64,000 bases of DNA from DATFVA01 sp963721075 (GTDB lineage Bacteria; Bacteroidota; Ignavibacteria; Ignavibacteriales; Ignavibacteriaceae), in the NCBI GenBank assembly GCA_963721075.1, contig CAVRHV010000023.1, forward strand, positions 186,001-250,000. The letters are read 5' to 3'. The stretch's first letter is position 1. Each line of letters begins with the position of its first letter. Shown here piece by piece: positions 51,692 to 60,617 of this stretch. The notes beneath the pieces were generated by a model that saw nothing but the letters and a program-made list of their open reading frames with translations, ran no database searches and was not told the origin of the DNA. Position numbers and translations under genes: made by a program.

Positions 51692-53101
51692 ATGAGTGAA
51701 GTTAAAGGCAAAATCATACAGGTGATTGGTCCTGTCATTGATATTGAATTTGAAAACGGACATCTCCCCAGCATATACAATTCAATCAGAATTCCACGTA
51801 CTACTACCGAAGGTGAAGAAAATAATCTGATTGTTGAAGTTCAGCAGCATCTTGGTGAGGACAGGGTGCGTGCGGTTGCAATGGATTCAACTGACGGTCT
51901 GGTCAGGGGAATGGATGCATTCGATACAGGTGAGCCGATTTCGGTACCGGTTGGGCCTGCAACATTAGGCAGACTTATAAATGTTATCGGAAACGCTATT
52001 GATGCTGAGGGCGAAATTAAAGCTGAAAAAAGATACCCTATTCATCGTCCCGCACCTGCTTTTAAAAACCTTACTACTACGCAGGAAATTTTTGAAACCG
52101 GTATCAAGGTTATCGACCTCATTGAACCTTATTCTAAAGGAGGTAAAACCGGGTTATTTGGAGGTGCCGGTGTAGGTAAAACTGTTATTATCCAGGAGCT
52201 TATTCATAACATTGCCCAGGAACATGGCGGATACTCGGTATTCGCAGGTGTCGGAGAGCGTACCCGTGAGGGAAATGACCTTTGGCGTGAGATGAAGGAA
52301 TCGGGTGTACTTGAAAAGACCGCACTTGTGTTTGGACAGATGAACGAACCTCCCGGAGCAAGACTGAGAGTAGCGCTTACCGGATTGACAGTCTCTGAAT
52401 ATTTCAGGGATGAGGAAGGAAGAGATGTTCTTCTGTTCATCGACAATATTTTCCGTTTTACCCAGGCAGGATCTGAAGTATCTGCGCTTCTGGGACGTAT
52501 GCCTTCTGCTGTGGGTTATCAGCCTAACCTCGCAACCGAGATGGGTGCACTCCAGGAACGAATCACATCAACAGATAAAGGCTCTATTACATCTGTGCAG
52601 GCTATTTATGTACCTGCGGATGACTTAACTGATCCTGCACCGGCTGCAGTTTTTGCTCACCTTGACGCTACAACTGTATTAAGCCGCCAGATCTCAGAGC
52701 TTGGTATTTATCCTGCAGTTGATCCGCTGGATTCAACCTCAAGAATAATGGAACCAGGTATCCTTGGTCAGGAACATTATGATGTTGCCCGTCTCTGTAA
52801 AGAGATCCTTCAGCAGTATAAAGACCTCCAGGATATTATTAATATCCTTGGTATGGATGAGCTTAGTGACGAAGATAAGACTACAGTTAGAAGAGCAAGA
52901 AGGATCCAGAGATTCTTCAGTCAGCCTTTCCACGTTGCCGAGCAGTTTACAGGCTTCAAAGGAAAGTATGTTAAGCTTGAAGATACCATCAGAAGCTTCA
53001 GGGAAATCATTGACGGAAAACATGATGATCTGCCTGAGTCAGCTTTCATGTATGTTGGAACCATCGAAGAAGCTGTAGAAAAAGCGAAGAAAATGAGTTA
53101 A
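51692..53101 (+). CDS. atpD: ATP synthase F1 beta subunit
   Basis: 469 aa, full length catalytic subunit. Walker A GGAGVGKTVIIQE, GVGERTREGNDL, Walker B VLLFIDNIFRFTQAG, DELSDEDK. Followed 2 bases later by atpC; the other F1 genes are not in this window, a split known in Bacteroidota/Chlorobi. It has its own promoter and lies after a strong terminator. The frame is intact. Confidence 0.98.
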   Translation: MSEVKGKIIQVIGPVIDIEFENGHLPSIYNSIRIPRTTTEGEENNLIVEVQQHLGEDRVRAVAMDSTDGLVRGMDAFDTGEPISVPVGPATLGRLINVIGNAIDAEGEIKAEKRYPIHRPAPAFKNLTTTQEIFETGIKVIDLIEPYSKGGKTGLFGGAGVGKTVIIQELIHNIAQEHGGYSVFAGVGERTREGNDLWREMKESGVLEKTALVFGQMNEPPGARLRVALTGLTVSEYFRDEEGRDVLLFIDNIFRFTQAGSEVSALLGRMPSAVGYQPNLATEMGALQERITSTDKGSITSVQAIYVPADDLTDPAPAAVFAHLDATTVLSRQISELGIYPAVDPLDSTSRIMEPGILGQEHYDVARLCKEILQQYKDLQDIINILGMDELSDEDKTTVRRARRIQRFFSQPFHVAEQFTGFKGKYVKLEDTIRSFREIIDGKHDDLPESAFMYVGTIEEAVEKAKKMS

Positions 53102-53103
53102 TT

Positions 53104-53523
53104 ATGGCCGCTTTAACTCTTGAAATAATAACACCGAAAAAGATTCAATTCAAAGGTGAAGTGCAGTCGGTTACAATACCCGGAACTGAAGGAAGTTTCC
53201 AGGTATTAAAAAACCATGCTCCGCTGATGAGTACGTTTGAAATCGGTGAGGTTAAGGTTGCTCTGCCTGATGGTAAAGAGACAATTTATGCTACCGGTGG
53301 AGGTACTGTTGAGGTTCTTGATAATCACGTGCTGGTACTTGCCGATTCGCTTGAGGAAATCAAAGAGATAGATATAGAAAGAGCACGCAGTGCAAAGGAA
53401 AGAGCCGAAGGCAGGCTTACTCAGAAGACTGATACCACCGATGTAGAGAGAGCCGAAAATGCCTTAAAACGAGCTATCAACAGACTGAGACTTGTAGAAA
53501 AGTATATCAGGGCAGAAGTGTAA
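53104..53523 (+). CDS. atpC: ATP synthase F1 epsilon subunit
   Basis: 139 aa. N-terminal beta-sandwich (LTLEIITPKKIQFKGEVQSV, GTEGSFQVLKNHAPLMSTFE) and a two-helix C-terminus (DIERARSAKERAEGRL, RAENALKRAINRLRL). Couples rotation and can inhibit ATP hydrolysis. Directly follows atpD. Confidence 0.96.
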   Translation: MAALTLEIITPKKIQFKGEVQSVTIPGTEGSFQVLKNHAPLMSTFEIGEVKVALPDGKETIYATGGGTVEVLDNHVLVLADSLEEIKEIDIERARSAKERAEGRLTQKTDTTDVERAENALKRAINRLRLVEKYIRAEV

Positions 53524-53546
53524 TAATTATTCTTTACAGTTTATTT

Positions 53547-53577
53547 GGGAAAGTCGATGACTTTCCCTTTTTTATTT
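53547..53577 (+). terminator. Rho-independent terminator after atpC
   Basis: Perfect stem GGGAAAGTC (53547-53555) / GACTTTCCC (53559-53567) with a 3-base loop, then TTTTTTATTTT. Confidence 0.93.
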
Positions 53578-53658
53578 TAAACAAGGTAGAATAATTCAGG
53601 AGATATTTTTGGTTTATGATAAGTAAAACCCCAATTATTCATTTTTAATTAATAATTG

Positions 53659-54285
53659 TTAATTGTTAATGTATCCATCGCTCATAATGATGCTGCGGAT
53701 GGTACTGGATTCTGAGAGTTGATTAGCGAGGGTTTCGTAATGTTCAATCAGATAGTTAACTCTTTCATTCTCATCCCTTAAAGTTAAAAGAGACTGCTGC
53801 TGCTGCAGTGAAAGTCCTGATTTCTCAGCAAGCTTAAACGACTTTAATCCCGTTTCCTCGTAATTTCTCCAGAAGGCCTCTTCCAGCTGAAAGTTGGTTT
53901 TCTCTATAATTCTTTCGAAAGATTCCTGCAGCTGTTCCAGCAGGGAAGGATTTACATCAGATGTGAAATCTTCATAGTCCGATACATCGGCAATGAGATA
54001 TTTATCGGGGTGAGAGTAAACATTGTCGATAAAAAATCGTCCCTTACCGACGACAGATATGTCCATCTCTCCATTATCAAATTTCTGCAGGATATCTTCT
54101 ATCTCAACATAACTGCCGACTTTCGATAACTCATTGTCGATCCTGGTTACAATTCCGAAACCTGTCTTTTCGGCAAGACACCTGTTAATCATCTTCTTGT
54201 ACCTTTCCTCAAAAATATGAAGAGGGTATTTAGAAGCCGGAAAGACTACAATGTTTAACGGAAATAATGATATTTTCTTTAACAT
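53659..54285 (-). CDS. LON peptidase substrate-binding domain protein
   Basis: 208 aa consisting only of the Lon N-terminal (LON/PUA-like) domain: ISLFPLNIVVFPASKYPLHI, FEERYKKMINRCL, then a helical half (LSLQQQQSLLTLRDENERVN). No ATPase or protease domain. Such stand-alone proteins are widespread and of uncertain role. It lies last in the leftward Fe-S/SOD block, separated from sodA by an inverted repeat. Confidence 0.88.
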   Translation of the reverse strand: MLKKISLFPLNIVVFPASKYPLHIFEERYKKMINRCLAEKTGFGIVTRIDNELSKVGSYVEIEDILQKFDNGEMDISVVGKGRFFIDNVYSHPDKYLIADVSDYEDFTSDVNPSLLEQLQESFERIIEKTNFQLEEAFWRNYEETGLKSFKLAEKSGLSLQQQQSLLTLRDENERVNYLIEHYETLANQLSESSTIRSIIMSDGYINN

Positions 54286-54298
54286 ATTTATATATAGA

Positions 54299-54372
54299 AG
54301 AGGCTGACTAAAGTATCATTCCGATTTAAATCCTGAACCACAATTGAAAAATCATACTATTAGACAGCCTCT
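54299..54372 (-). terminator. Inverted repeat between sod and the LON-domain gene
   Basis: AGAGGCTGACTAA (54299-54311) pairs with TTAGACAGCCTCT (54360-54372), 12 of 13 positions, around a 48-base loop. Lies 24 bases after the sod stop in the leftward direction. The long loop makes a classic terminator less certain. Confidence 0.45.
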
Positions 54373-54395
54373 GGCCTCTGGTTTATTTTACTCTT

Positions 54396-55004
54396 TTATT
54401 TCGCTTCTTTAAGTCTTCTTGCAACCTCGTCCCAGTTAATAACATTCCACCAGTTATCAATGTATTCAGGACGACGGTTCTGATATTTTAAGTAATATGC
54501 ATGTTCCCAAACATCAAGTCCTAATATTGGTGTGCCTTTATCATCAGCAACATCCATAATGGGATTGTCCTGGTTGGGAGTTGAAGTAATGGCCAGTTTT
54601 CCATCCTGAACGATCAGCCAGGCCCAGCCTGAGCCGAATCTTGTTGCTGCCGCATTACTAAACTTATTCTTAAATTCCTCAAAAGATCCAAACGAAGAAG
54701 TTATGGCACTTTCAAGATCACCTTTCGGAAACCCGCCGCCATTTTTCTTCATAATAGTCCAGAATAATGAATGGTTGTAATGTCCTCCACCGTTATTCCT
54801 GACACCAACAGGATGTTTAGATGCATTTTTCAGAATATCTTCGAGAGATTTATTCTCAAGATCAGTTCCTGCAACGGCATCATTAAGCTTTGTGACATAG
54901 CCGTTATGATGCTTCGTGTAATGGATCTCCATTGTTGTCTTGTCGATATAGGGTTCAAGTGCGTCGTATCCATAAGGTAGCTTTGGCAATTCAAATTTTC
55001 CCAT
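54396..55004 (-). CDS. sodA: Superoxide dismutase (Fe/Mn family)
   Basis: 202 aa cytoplasmic enzyme. The metal ligands are in place: His28 (EIHYTKHHNGYV), His78 (YNHSLFW), and the Asp and His of GLDVWEHAYYLKYQNRRPEY. GGGHYNHSLFW with Gly-rich lead and FGSGWAWL are typical. Fe or Mn preference cannot be settled by eye. AGGAGG precedes the start. Located just after the Fe-S genes, fitting joint control of oxidative stress and Fe-S repair. Confidence 0.96.
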   Translation of the reverse strand: MGKFELPKLPYGYDALEPYIDKTTMEIHYTKHHNGYVTKLNDAVAGTDLENKSLEDILKNASKHPVGVRNNGGGHYNHSLFWTIMKKNGGGFPKGDLESAITSSFGSFEEFKNKFSNAAATRFGSGWAWLIVQDGKLAITSTPNQDNPIMDVADDKGTPILGLDVWEHAYYLKYQNRRPEYIDNWWNVINWDEVARRLKEAK

Positions 55005-55055
55005 GTATTTAACCTCCTACGGTTTATTTAATGAATATAGAAATAATAATCTCTG

Positions 55056-55406
55056 CTAGACCCCGAAAGATTCTCCGCATCCGCAGGTCTTCTTTGCATT
55101 AGGGTTGTTGAATATAAATCCTTTTCCATTCAGTCCATCTGTAAAATCAAGCTCTGTTCCCATAAGGTAGAACAAACTCTTACCGTCAACAAACAGCTTA
55201 ATTCCCTTGTCTTCAATAACCGTATCGCCTTCTTTTGCTTCTGCATCGAATCCAAGAGTATAAGTTAATCCGGAACATCCTCCTCCTTTTACACCAACTC
55301 TTAATCCGTAATCTTCGGGGATGTTATTTTCATTCCTTATTTGTGCAACTTCCTTCGCTGCTTTTTCTGTTATGTTTATTTCGTTCTCAACTTTTGTTTC
55401 CGGCAT
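55056..55406 (-). CDS. A-type Fe-S carrier (IscA/ErpA/SufA family)
   Basis: 116 aa. Family pattern INITEKAAKEVAQIR, GGGCSGLTYTLGF and the C-terminal TCGCGESF supply the three conserved Cys that bind an Fe-S cluster or iron. It carries clusters from the cysteine desulfurase system to apoproteins. Part of the leftward block rrf2 - desulfurase - unknown - IscA-like - sod. Confidence 0.95.
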   Translation of the reverse strand: MPETKVENEINITEKAAKEVAQIRNENNIPEDYGLRVGVKGGGCSGLTYTLGFDAEAKEGDTVIEDKGIKLFVDGKSLFYLMGTELDFTDGLNGKGFIFNNPNAKKTCGCGESFGV

Positions 55407-55467
55407 TTTCTGTTCCCTATGTTTTAATTAAATTGAATTAATAAACATTTATTTAAACTTATAATAC

Positions 55468-55776
55468 TTATAAAGGATCACCTGGGACAGTCGTCACAAA
55501 TTCAGGATAATTAACTGTCCATCCCTGATTGTTAACAGGAATGAATATTGTTTTTTCCTCAAGATAGGCTGCCAACTCTTTAGCCAGTTGATCAGCTTCG
55601 GCATATGAGATATCAATCCCTTTCGTTTCAAGATACTTCCTGATCCCGTACTGAAAATCCCTGTAAAAGAAATTGGATTTATGAAACAGGGGATACCTGG
55701 CCTTTAGAAAATTTAAAAACTGTGCATCTTCAATTTTAAGCATGCTGAAATATTCGTTTAATTTTCCCTTAAGCAT
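55468..55776 (-). CDS. Unknown 102-aa protein in the Fe-S operon
   Basis: Not recognised. Soluble, no signal peptide, mainly helical; rich in aromatic residues (ARYPLFHKSNFFYRDFQYGI) with a helix AEADQLAKELAAYLEEKTIF and a Pro/Gly-rich tail. No cysteine, so it is not itself an Fe-S or persulfide carrier. It sits 14 bases downstream of the cysteine desulfurase gene and before the A-type carrier, suggesting an accessory role in cluster assembly (inference from position only). Confidence 0.7.
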   Translation of the reverse strand: MLKGKLNEYFSMLKIEDAQFLNFLKARYPLFHKSNFFYRDFQYGIRKYLETKGIDISYAEADQLAKELAAYLEEKTIFIPVNNQGWTVNYPEFVTTVPGDPL

Positions 55777-55790
55777 TTTTTTACCTGCAA

Positions 55791-56969
55791 TTAGTGAGTA
55801 ATATTTTCCTGTAAATTATATGGTGAATTTTTTCTCAGTCTGTTAACCAGTCCGATTACTTCCTCAATAACGAAGTCGATTTCTTCATCTGTATTAAATC
55901 TACCCAGGCCAAATCTTATTGAAGATTTTGCAAGTTCATCACTAAGGCCTATCGCACTAAGTACATGGCTTGGTTTAAGCGAAGCCGAAGTACAGGCAGA
56001 ACCGGTCGATACTGCAACATTTCTAAGGTTAACTATGAACTTATCTGACCTTACACCTTCAAAACATATATTTAAATTATTCGGAAGGTGGTTATCCGGA
56101 TCACCATTCAGCCGGATATTTCCGATCTTATCTGTAAACTTTTCAATCATCCTGATTCTATATGATGCCAATCTCTTGCTTTCCGTTTCAAGATTCTTTC
56201 CGGCAATTTCCACTGCTTTACCAAATCCAACTATTCCTGGTACGTTTAAAGTTCCCGATCGAAGTCCATTTTCATGTCCTCCTCCAAAGATCATCGGAGT
56301 AAGCCTCGTTTTGGGATCTTTTTTCTTTATATAGAGAGCGCCTATTCCTTTTGGACCATAGATTTTATGAGCAGAAAAGGAAACCAGGTCAGCATTTTCT
56401 GCTTTAAACTTAATTTTGCCTATTGCCTGGGAAGCATCTGTGTGGAACAAAATGTTTCTTTCTCTGCTGATACGGCCTATGGTTTCTATATCATACAAAT
56501 TTCCAATCTCATTGTTGGCAGTCATTATTGAAATAAGAATTGTATCGTTCCTTATTTCATTTTCCACATCCTCCGGATTTATTCTGCCGCAGTTATCTAC
56601 AGGCAGAACTGAAATATCAAATCCTTTAGATTCAAGTGCTTTCAGTGAATCAAGTACGGCATTATGTTCAACTGCAGAGGTTATTATATGCCTGCCCTTC
56701 GAACTATAGCTTTCTGCTATGCCGGAATGAGCAAGGTTTATTGATTCCGTTGCACCGCTTGTAAAGATTATTTCTCCGGGCTCTGCTCCAATAAAATCAG
56801 CTATTTTCTTCCGCGAAAGCTTTACTGCGCTTTCGGCTTCCCATCCATATGAATGATCCCTGCTGGCTGCATTCCCGAATTTGTCGGTAAACCAGGGGAG
56901 CATAGCTTCCAAAACCTCCGGGTCGAGAGGTGTTGTTGCCTGGTTGTCTAAATATATAGGGAATTTCAT
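55791..56969 (-). CDS. Cysteine desulfurase (NifS/IscS family)
   Basis: 392 aa PLP enzyme that supplies sulfur for Fe-S clusters. YLDNQATTPLDPEVLEAM at the start, FTSGATESINLAHSG, the PLP Lys in SFSAHKIYGPKGIGALYI and the catalytic Cys in STGSACTSASLKPSHVLSAI. 13 bases after the rrf2 gene, the classic iscR-iscS order; no iscU-like scaffold gene is present nearby. Confidence 0.95.
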   Translation of the reverse strand: MKFPIYLDNQATTPLDPEVLEAMLPWFTDKFGNAASRDHSYGWEAESAVKLSRKKIADFIGAEPGEIIFTSGATESINLAHSGIAESYSSKGRHIITSAVEHNAVLDSLKALESKGFDISVLPVDNCGRINPEDVENEIRNDTILISIMTANNEIGNLYDIETIGRISRERNILFHTDASQAIGKIKFKAENADLVSFSAHKIYGPKGIGALYIKKKDPKTRLTPMIFGGGHENGLRSGTLNVPGIVGFGKAVEIAGKNLETESKRLASYRIRMIEKFTDKIGNIRLNGDPDNHLPNNLNICFEGVRSDKFIVNLRNVAVSTGSACTSASLKPSHVLSAIGLSDELAKSSIRFGLGRFNTDEEIDFVIEEVIGLVNRLRKNSPYNLQENITH

Positions 56970-56982
56970 ACTATTTTCTGCT

Positions 56983-57390
56983 TTATAAAAGCTGGTTAAC
57001 TTTCATATTTTGAAATACTTTATCAATCTCTCTCTGAACTTTAATCAAAGGATCTCTTATCATGCAGCAGTCAAAATGACTGCAGTCATTCTGAGAGCTG
57101 TTCTCATTCATACAATTTGTAATCTGATAGTTTTCCTCAATTGCGCTTATTATTTCCATCAGGGATATTTGATCTGGAGTTCTGGCAAGAGAATATCCGC
57201 CTCTTACTCCCTGATAGGATGAAATAATGTTCTTTTTTACTAGCTGCTGAAGAACTTTGGCTACTAACTCATATGGAATATCATAAAACTGTGAAATATC
57301 ACGGGCAGTTGAATAATTTCCGCTGGAGTTGATAGCCAGATACCTTACAGCCATCAAAGCATATTCGCTTTTCTTGGACAATTTAAGCAT
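56983..57390 (-). CDS. iscR: Rrf2 family regulator, IscR-like
   Basis: 135 aa. Winged-helix N-terminus (LKLSKKSEYALMAVRYLAIN) and the Rrf2 signature (LARTPDQISLMEIISAIE). Cysteines in ITNCMNENSSQNDCSHFDCC match the [2Fe-2S] ligand region, although spacing (C-x9-C-x4-CC) differs from E. coli IscR. Probably represses the Fe-S genes when clusters are plentiful. A type-1-like IscR box lies 6 bases upstream of its start, so autoregulation is likely. Confidence 0.93.
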   Translation of the reverse strand: MLKLSKKSEYALMAVRYLAINSSGNYSTARDISQFYDIPYELVAKVLQQLVKKNIISSYQGVRGGYSLARTPDQISLMEIISAIEENYQITNCMNENSSQNDCSHFDCCMIRDPLIKVQREIDKVFQNMKVNQLL

Positions 57391-57396
57391 TATTAA

Positions 57397-57420
57397 ATAA
57401 GACTATATTGGTCGGATATA
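57397..57420 (-). promoter_or_regulatory. IscR type-1-like operator
   Basis: Read on the minus strand: ATATCCGACCAATATAGTCTTAT. It keeps the GAC-N6-AGTC core and flanking ATA/TAT of the published E. coli type 1 consensus (ATASYYGACTRWWWYAGTCRRSTAT). It lies 7-30 bases upstream of the rrf2/iscR ATG. Confidence 0.65.
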
Positions 57421-57459
57421 AACCTAAGCAAATTGGCAGGAAAAATCAAATTAATGATC

Positions 57460-58965
57460 TTAGAATCCTACCAAAGAAATAGAATATTTAGCCAGGTTTA
57501 CCAGAGGAGTAAAATATATACCAAGAATAAGTATGGGAGCCAGCAGAATAAGCAGCATTACTATATTTGCAAATGAAACGTTGATTGCCGGCTTTTCTAC
57601 TTCAACCCTAACCAGGTACATATTCTTGAGTACTTTGATGTAGTAGTAGAGTGACACAACAGAATTCAGAAGGGCAATAACTGCAACAACAATCATCTTT
57701 GCATCAACCAGTGCAATAAAGAGATACAGTTTGCCGATGAATCCGGCTGTCGGGGGAAGTCCGGTTAAAGAGACAAGGAATATTGCCAGGGAGATTCCCA
57801 GCCAGGGAGAAGCATAACCCAGACCCTTATAATCGTCAAGTTCCTCAGAGCCGATCTTGTTAGCTATAAGCATTACAACAAAGAAAGCTCCAAGAGTCAT
57901 AAAGGCATAAACACCGAAGTAGATCAGAATCGCGATAAGACCCTGATTTGATAAAACAGCGAGTCCAAGCAGGATATAACCGGCATGAGCTATGCTGGAA
58001 TAGGCAAGCAGTCTTTTCATATTACTCTGCCACAGTGCCGCAAAGTTGCCGAGTGTCATTGTAAGGATCGAGATAGCGATGATAAATGATTTCCAGTCAA
58101 TCAGATTTACCAGGTGCCAATAACCATTCTGGTCAACTCCTATTACGAAGGTAATTCTGATAAATCTGATCAGCAGGGCGAAACCCGCTGCCTTACTGGC
58201 AATAGAAAGATAAGCGGTTATTGTAACAGGAGCTCCTTCATAAACATCGGGAGTCCAGAAATGAAACGGTGCAGCTGAAATCTTATAGCCGATACCAGTG
58301 AATATCAGTAAACCGGATATCAGCATTGTAAGAGTATTATAGCTGCCATTCTGGAGTATCAGGTTAATTTCATAAATATTTGTAGATCCTGTCATTCCGT
58401 AAAGCAGTGAAATACCGAAAAGCATAATCCCGCTTGCCACACTGCCATAGATAATATATTTAAGTGAAGCTTCACTGTTTCTAAGAGAGGTTTTAGTAAA
58501 ACCGGCCAGGACATATGAAGATAATGAAACCAGTTCAAGAGACAGATATATCAAAATAAGATCGGCGGCTGAAACCATGAAGAACATTCCCAGTATCATT
58601 CCGAAGATCAGGCTATAATACTCGCCATGCCTGTCCATACTCTGATTTACCTCATCCGAATTTACGGAGAAGTAGACGATGAAAAGGGAAGAGAGGATTA
58701 CAATAAGTTTGAAAAAGGCGCCGAATGAATCAACAGCAATCAAACCAGATCCGCCCCGGGGACTGCTTGCAAAAGTACTTAAGCCAAACTGGTCAATTAC
58801 ATAATAACCGGCAACCAGCAGCCCTGCAAGAGAAATAAAGGGGAGCAGTTTCTTATTTTTATCCATTATCAAATCGACCAGAACAAGTACAACAAGTGCA
58901 GCCGAAATAGCAAGTTCTGGTCTAATCAGGTGAAGACTTTTAGTTATATAGCTGAGATCCATCAT
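57460..58965 (-). CDS. nuoN: NADH-quinone oxidoreductase subunit N
   Basis: 501 aa antiporter-like membrane subunit of complex I with about 14 hydrophobic segments. Family motifs: SLELVSLSSYVLAGF (proton-channel Glu in TM5), AAPFHFWTPDVYEGAPVTIT and RLLAYSSIAHAGYILLG. Last gene of the nuo operon, 69 bases before iscR. The frame is intact. Confidence 0.96.
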   Translation of the reverse strand: MMDLSYITKSLHLIRPELAISAALVVLVLVDLIMDKNKKLLPFISLAGLLVAGYYVIDQFGLSTFASSPRGGSGLIAVDSFGAFFKLIVILSSLFIVYFSVNSDEVNQSMDRHGEYYSLIFGMILGMFFMVSAADLILIYLSLELVSLSSYVLAGFTKTSLRNSEASLKYIIYGSVASGIMLFGISLLYGMTGSTNIYEINLILQNGSYNTLTMLISGLLIFTGIGYKISAAPFHFWTPDVYEGAPVTITAYLSIASKAAGFALLIRFIRITFVIGVDQNGYWHLVNLIDWKSFIIAISILTMTLGNFAALWQSNMKRLLAYSSIAHAGYILLGLAVLSNQGLIAILIYFGVYAFMTLGAFFVVMLIANKIGSEELDDYKGLGYASPWLGISLAIFLVSLTGLPPTAGFIGKLYLFIALVDAKMIVVAVIALLNSVVSLYYYIKVLKNMYLVRVEVEKPAINVSFANIVMLLILLAPILILGIYFTPLVNLAKYSISLVGF

Positions 58966-58988
58966 TTTTCAAATTCCGTTAAAATATC

Positions 58989-60593
58989 TTAGAATGATGC
59001 TAACTGACTGTAAATAGTCTGTGCATGTGCCATAAATTTAACCATCGCATTAACAGATGCATTCATCAGGTTCAACATAGGAGCCGGATATACACCAAGG
59101 AATATTACTATAACACTTAATGGAACAAGCATCGCATATTCTCTGAATGTAAGGTCTTTAAGTGATGACCATTTTTCTTTCAGGTTTCCAAGGTAAACAC
59201 GCTGGAACGTCCAGAGCATATAGCCTGCGCCCAGCAGAATTCCTAATGTAGAGATGATAGTGAGAACCCGAATACTCTCAGATCCAAATGCACCCAGGAA
59301 GACAAAGGCTTCTGAAACGAAACCGCTTAAACCTGGAAGTCCTATTGCTGCAAAGAAAGCTAATGTTGTGAAGCCGGAGTAAATCGGCATCTGGTTAGCA
59401 AGTCCTCCGAATTCTTCAATACCTCTGGTATGTGCACGGTCGTAAATAACGCCGACAATAAGAAAGAGCATTGCTGTAATTGTACCGTGGTTGAACATCT
59501 GGAGGACAGCACCTGAGATCCCAAGTGTATTAAGCGATGCCATTCCCAGCATTACAAATCCCATATGAGATACAGAGGAATAAGCAATGAGTTTCTTGAA
59601 ATCTTTCTGAGCCATAGCGCAGAGAGCTCCGTAAAGAATGTTAATCATACCAAAGAGGGCAATATACCATACAAGCTGTCGTGTGATTTCAGGAAATATC
59701 GGGAAGCATACCCTCAGGATTCCGTAAGTTCCCATCTTAAGAAGAACGCCCGCAAGTATCACGCTAATTGCTGTCGGGGCTTCAACGTGAGCATCGGGCA
59801 GCCAGGTGTGGAACGGGAACATCGGAATTTTGATAGCAAAACCAATGAACAGTGCAATATAGGCTATAAATCTCAGGTTAGAAGGATTCAGCGGTGAAAG
59901 AATGCCGCCCGCCGTATAATTGGCTGTGTCCATCATCGACAGCATATTAAATGTAAATACTCTGGTTCCATCAGCCATTGGCTCCATAGTGCTGAAATAC
60001 AGTCCTATCATTACAAGTAAGATGAAAACACTTCCGAGTAATGTATAAAGGAAGAACTTTATAGCTGCATATTCTCTTCTTGGACCTCCCCAGATACCGA
60101 TCAGGAAGTACATCGGGAGAAGCATCAGTTCCCAGAAAATGTAGAACAGGAAGAAATCGAGTGCAACGAAAACTCCCATCATACCTGTGTCGAGTAAAAG
60201 AAATAAGGCGAAGTAGCCTTTAACAGACTTATTTATATTCCAGGAAGATAAAGTTGCTACGAAAGTGATTATCGCTGTCAGCAGCACCATCGGGACGCTG
60301 AGTCCATCGATTCCCAGGAAGTAATCTATTTTGATTTTACCTATCCAGGCAAGTCCGCTGATATCAATCCATTTGAATTTTTCTATGAACTGGAATGATG
60401 AAGCATCGTTTATTCCTCCTGCAGCATAATTATAATTCGCAAGTATCATAACAGCAAGAATTAGCTGTATACTGGTAATCAGGAGTGTCAAACTCTTTAT
60501 TACCTGTGACTGCGTTTTGGGCAGGAACATAATTATTAGCATGCCCAGAACAGGGAGGAAGGTTATTAACGAAAGAATAGGGAAGTTTTCCAT
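58989..60593 (-). CDS. nuoM: NADH-quinone oxidoreductase subunit M
   Basis: 534 aa. Antiporter-like subunit; FYIFWELMLLPMYFLIGIWG carries the conserved Glu, KIPMFPFHTWLPDAHVEAPT and KKLIAYSSVSHMGFVMLG are typical. Many transmembrane segments; pumps protons with NuoL and NuoN. 23 bases before nuoN. Intact. Confidence 0.97.
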   Translation of the reverse strand: MENFPILSLITFLPVLGMLIIMFLPKTQSQVIKSLTLLITSIQLILAVMILANYNYAAGGINDASSFQFIEKFKWIDISGLAWIGKIKIDYFLGIDGLSVPMVLLTAIITFVATLSSWNINKSVKGYFALFLLLDTGMMGVFVALDFFLFYIFWELMLLPMYFLIGIWGGPRREYAAIKFFLYTLLGSVFILLVMIGLYFSTMEPMADGTRVFTFNMLSMMDTANYTAGGILSPLNPSNLRFIAYIALFIGFAIKIPMFPFHTWLPDAHVEAPTAISVILAGVLLKMGTYGILRVCFPIFPEITRQLVWYIALFGMINILYGALCAMAQKDFKKLIAYSSVSHMGFVMLGMASLNTLGISGAVLQMFNHGTITAMLFLIVGVIYDRAHTRGIEEFGGLANQMPIYSGFTTLAFFAAIGLPGLSGFVSEAFVFLGAFGSESIRVLTIISTLGILLGAGYMLWTFQRVYLGNLKEKWSSLKDLTFREYAMLVPLSVIVIFLGVYPAPMLNLMNASVNAMVKFMAHAQTIYSQLASF

Positions 60594-60617
60594 CTTTTTA
60601 CCTGATAAATTTCTACC

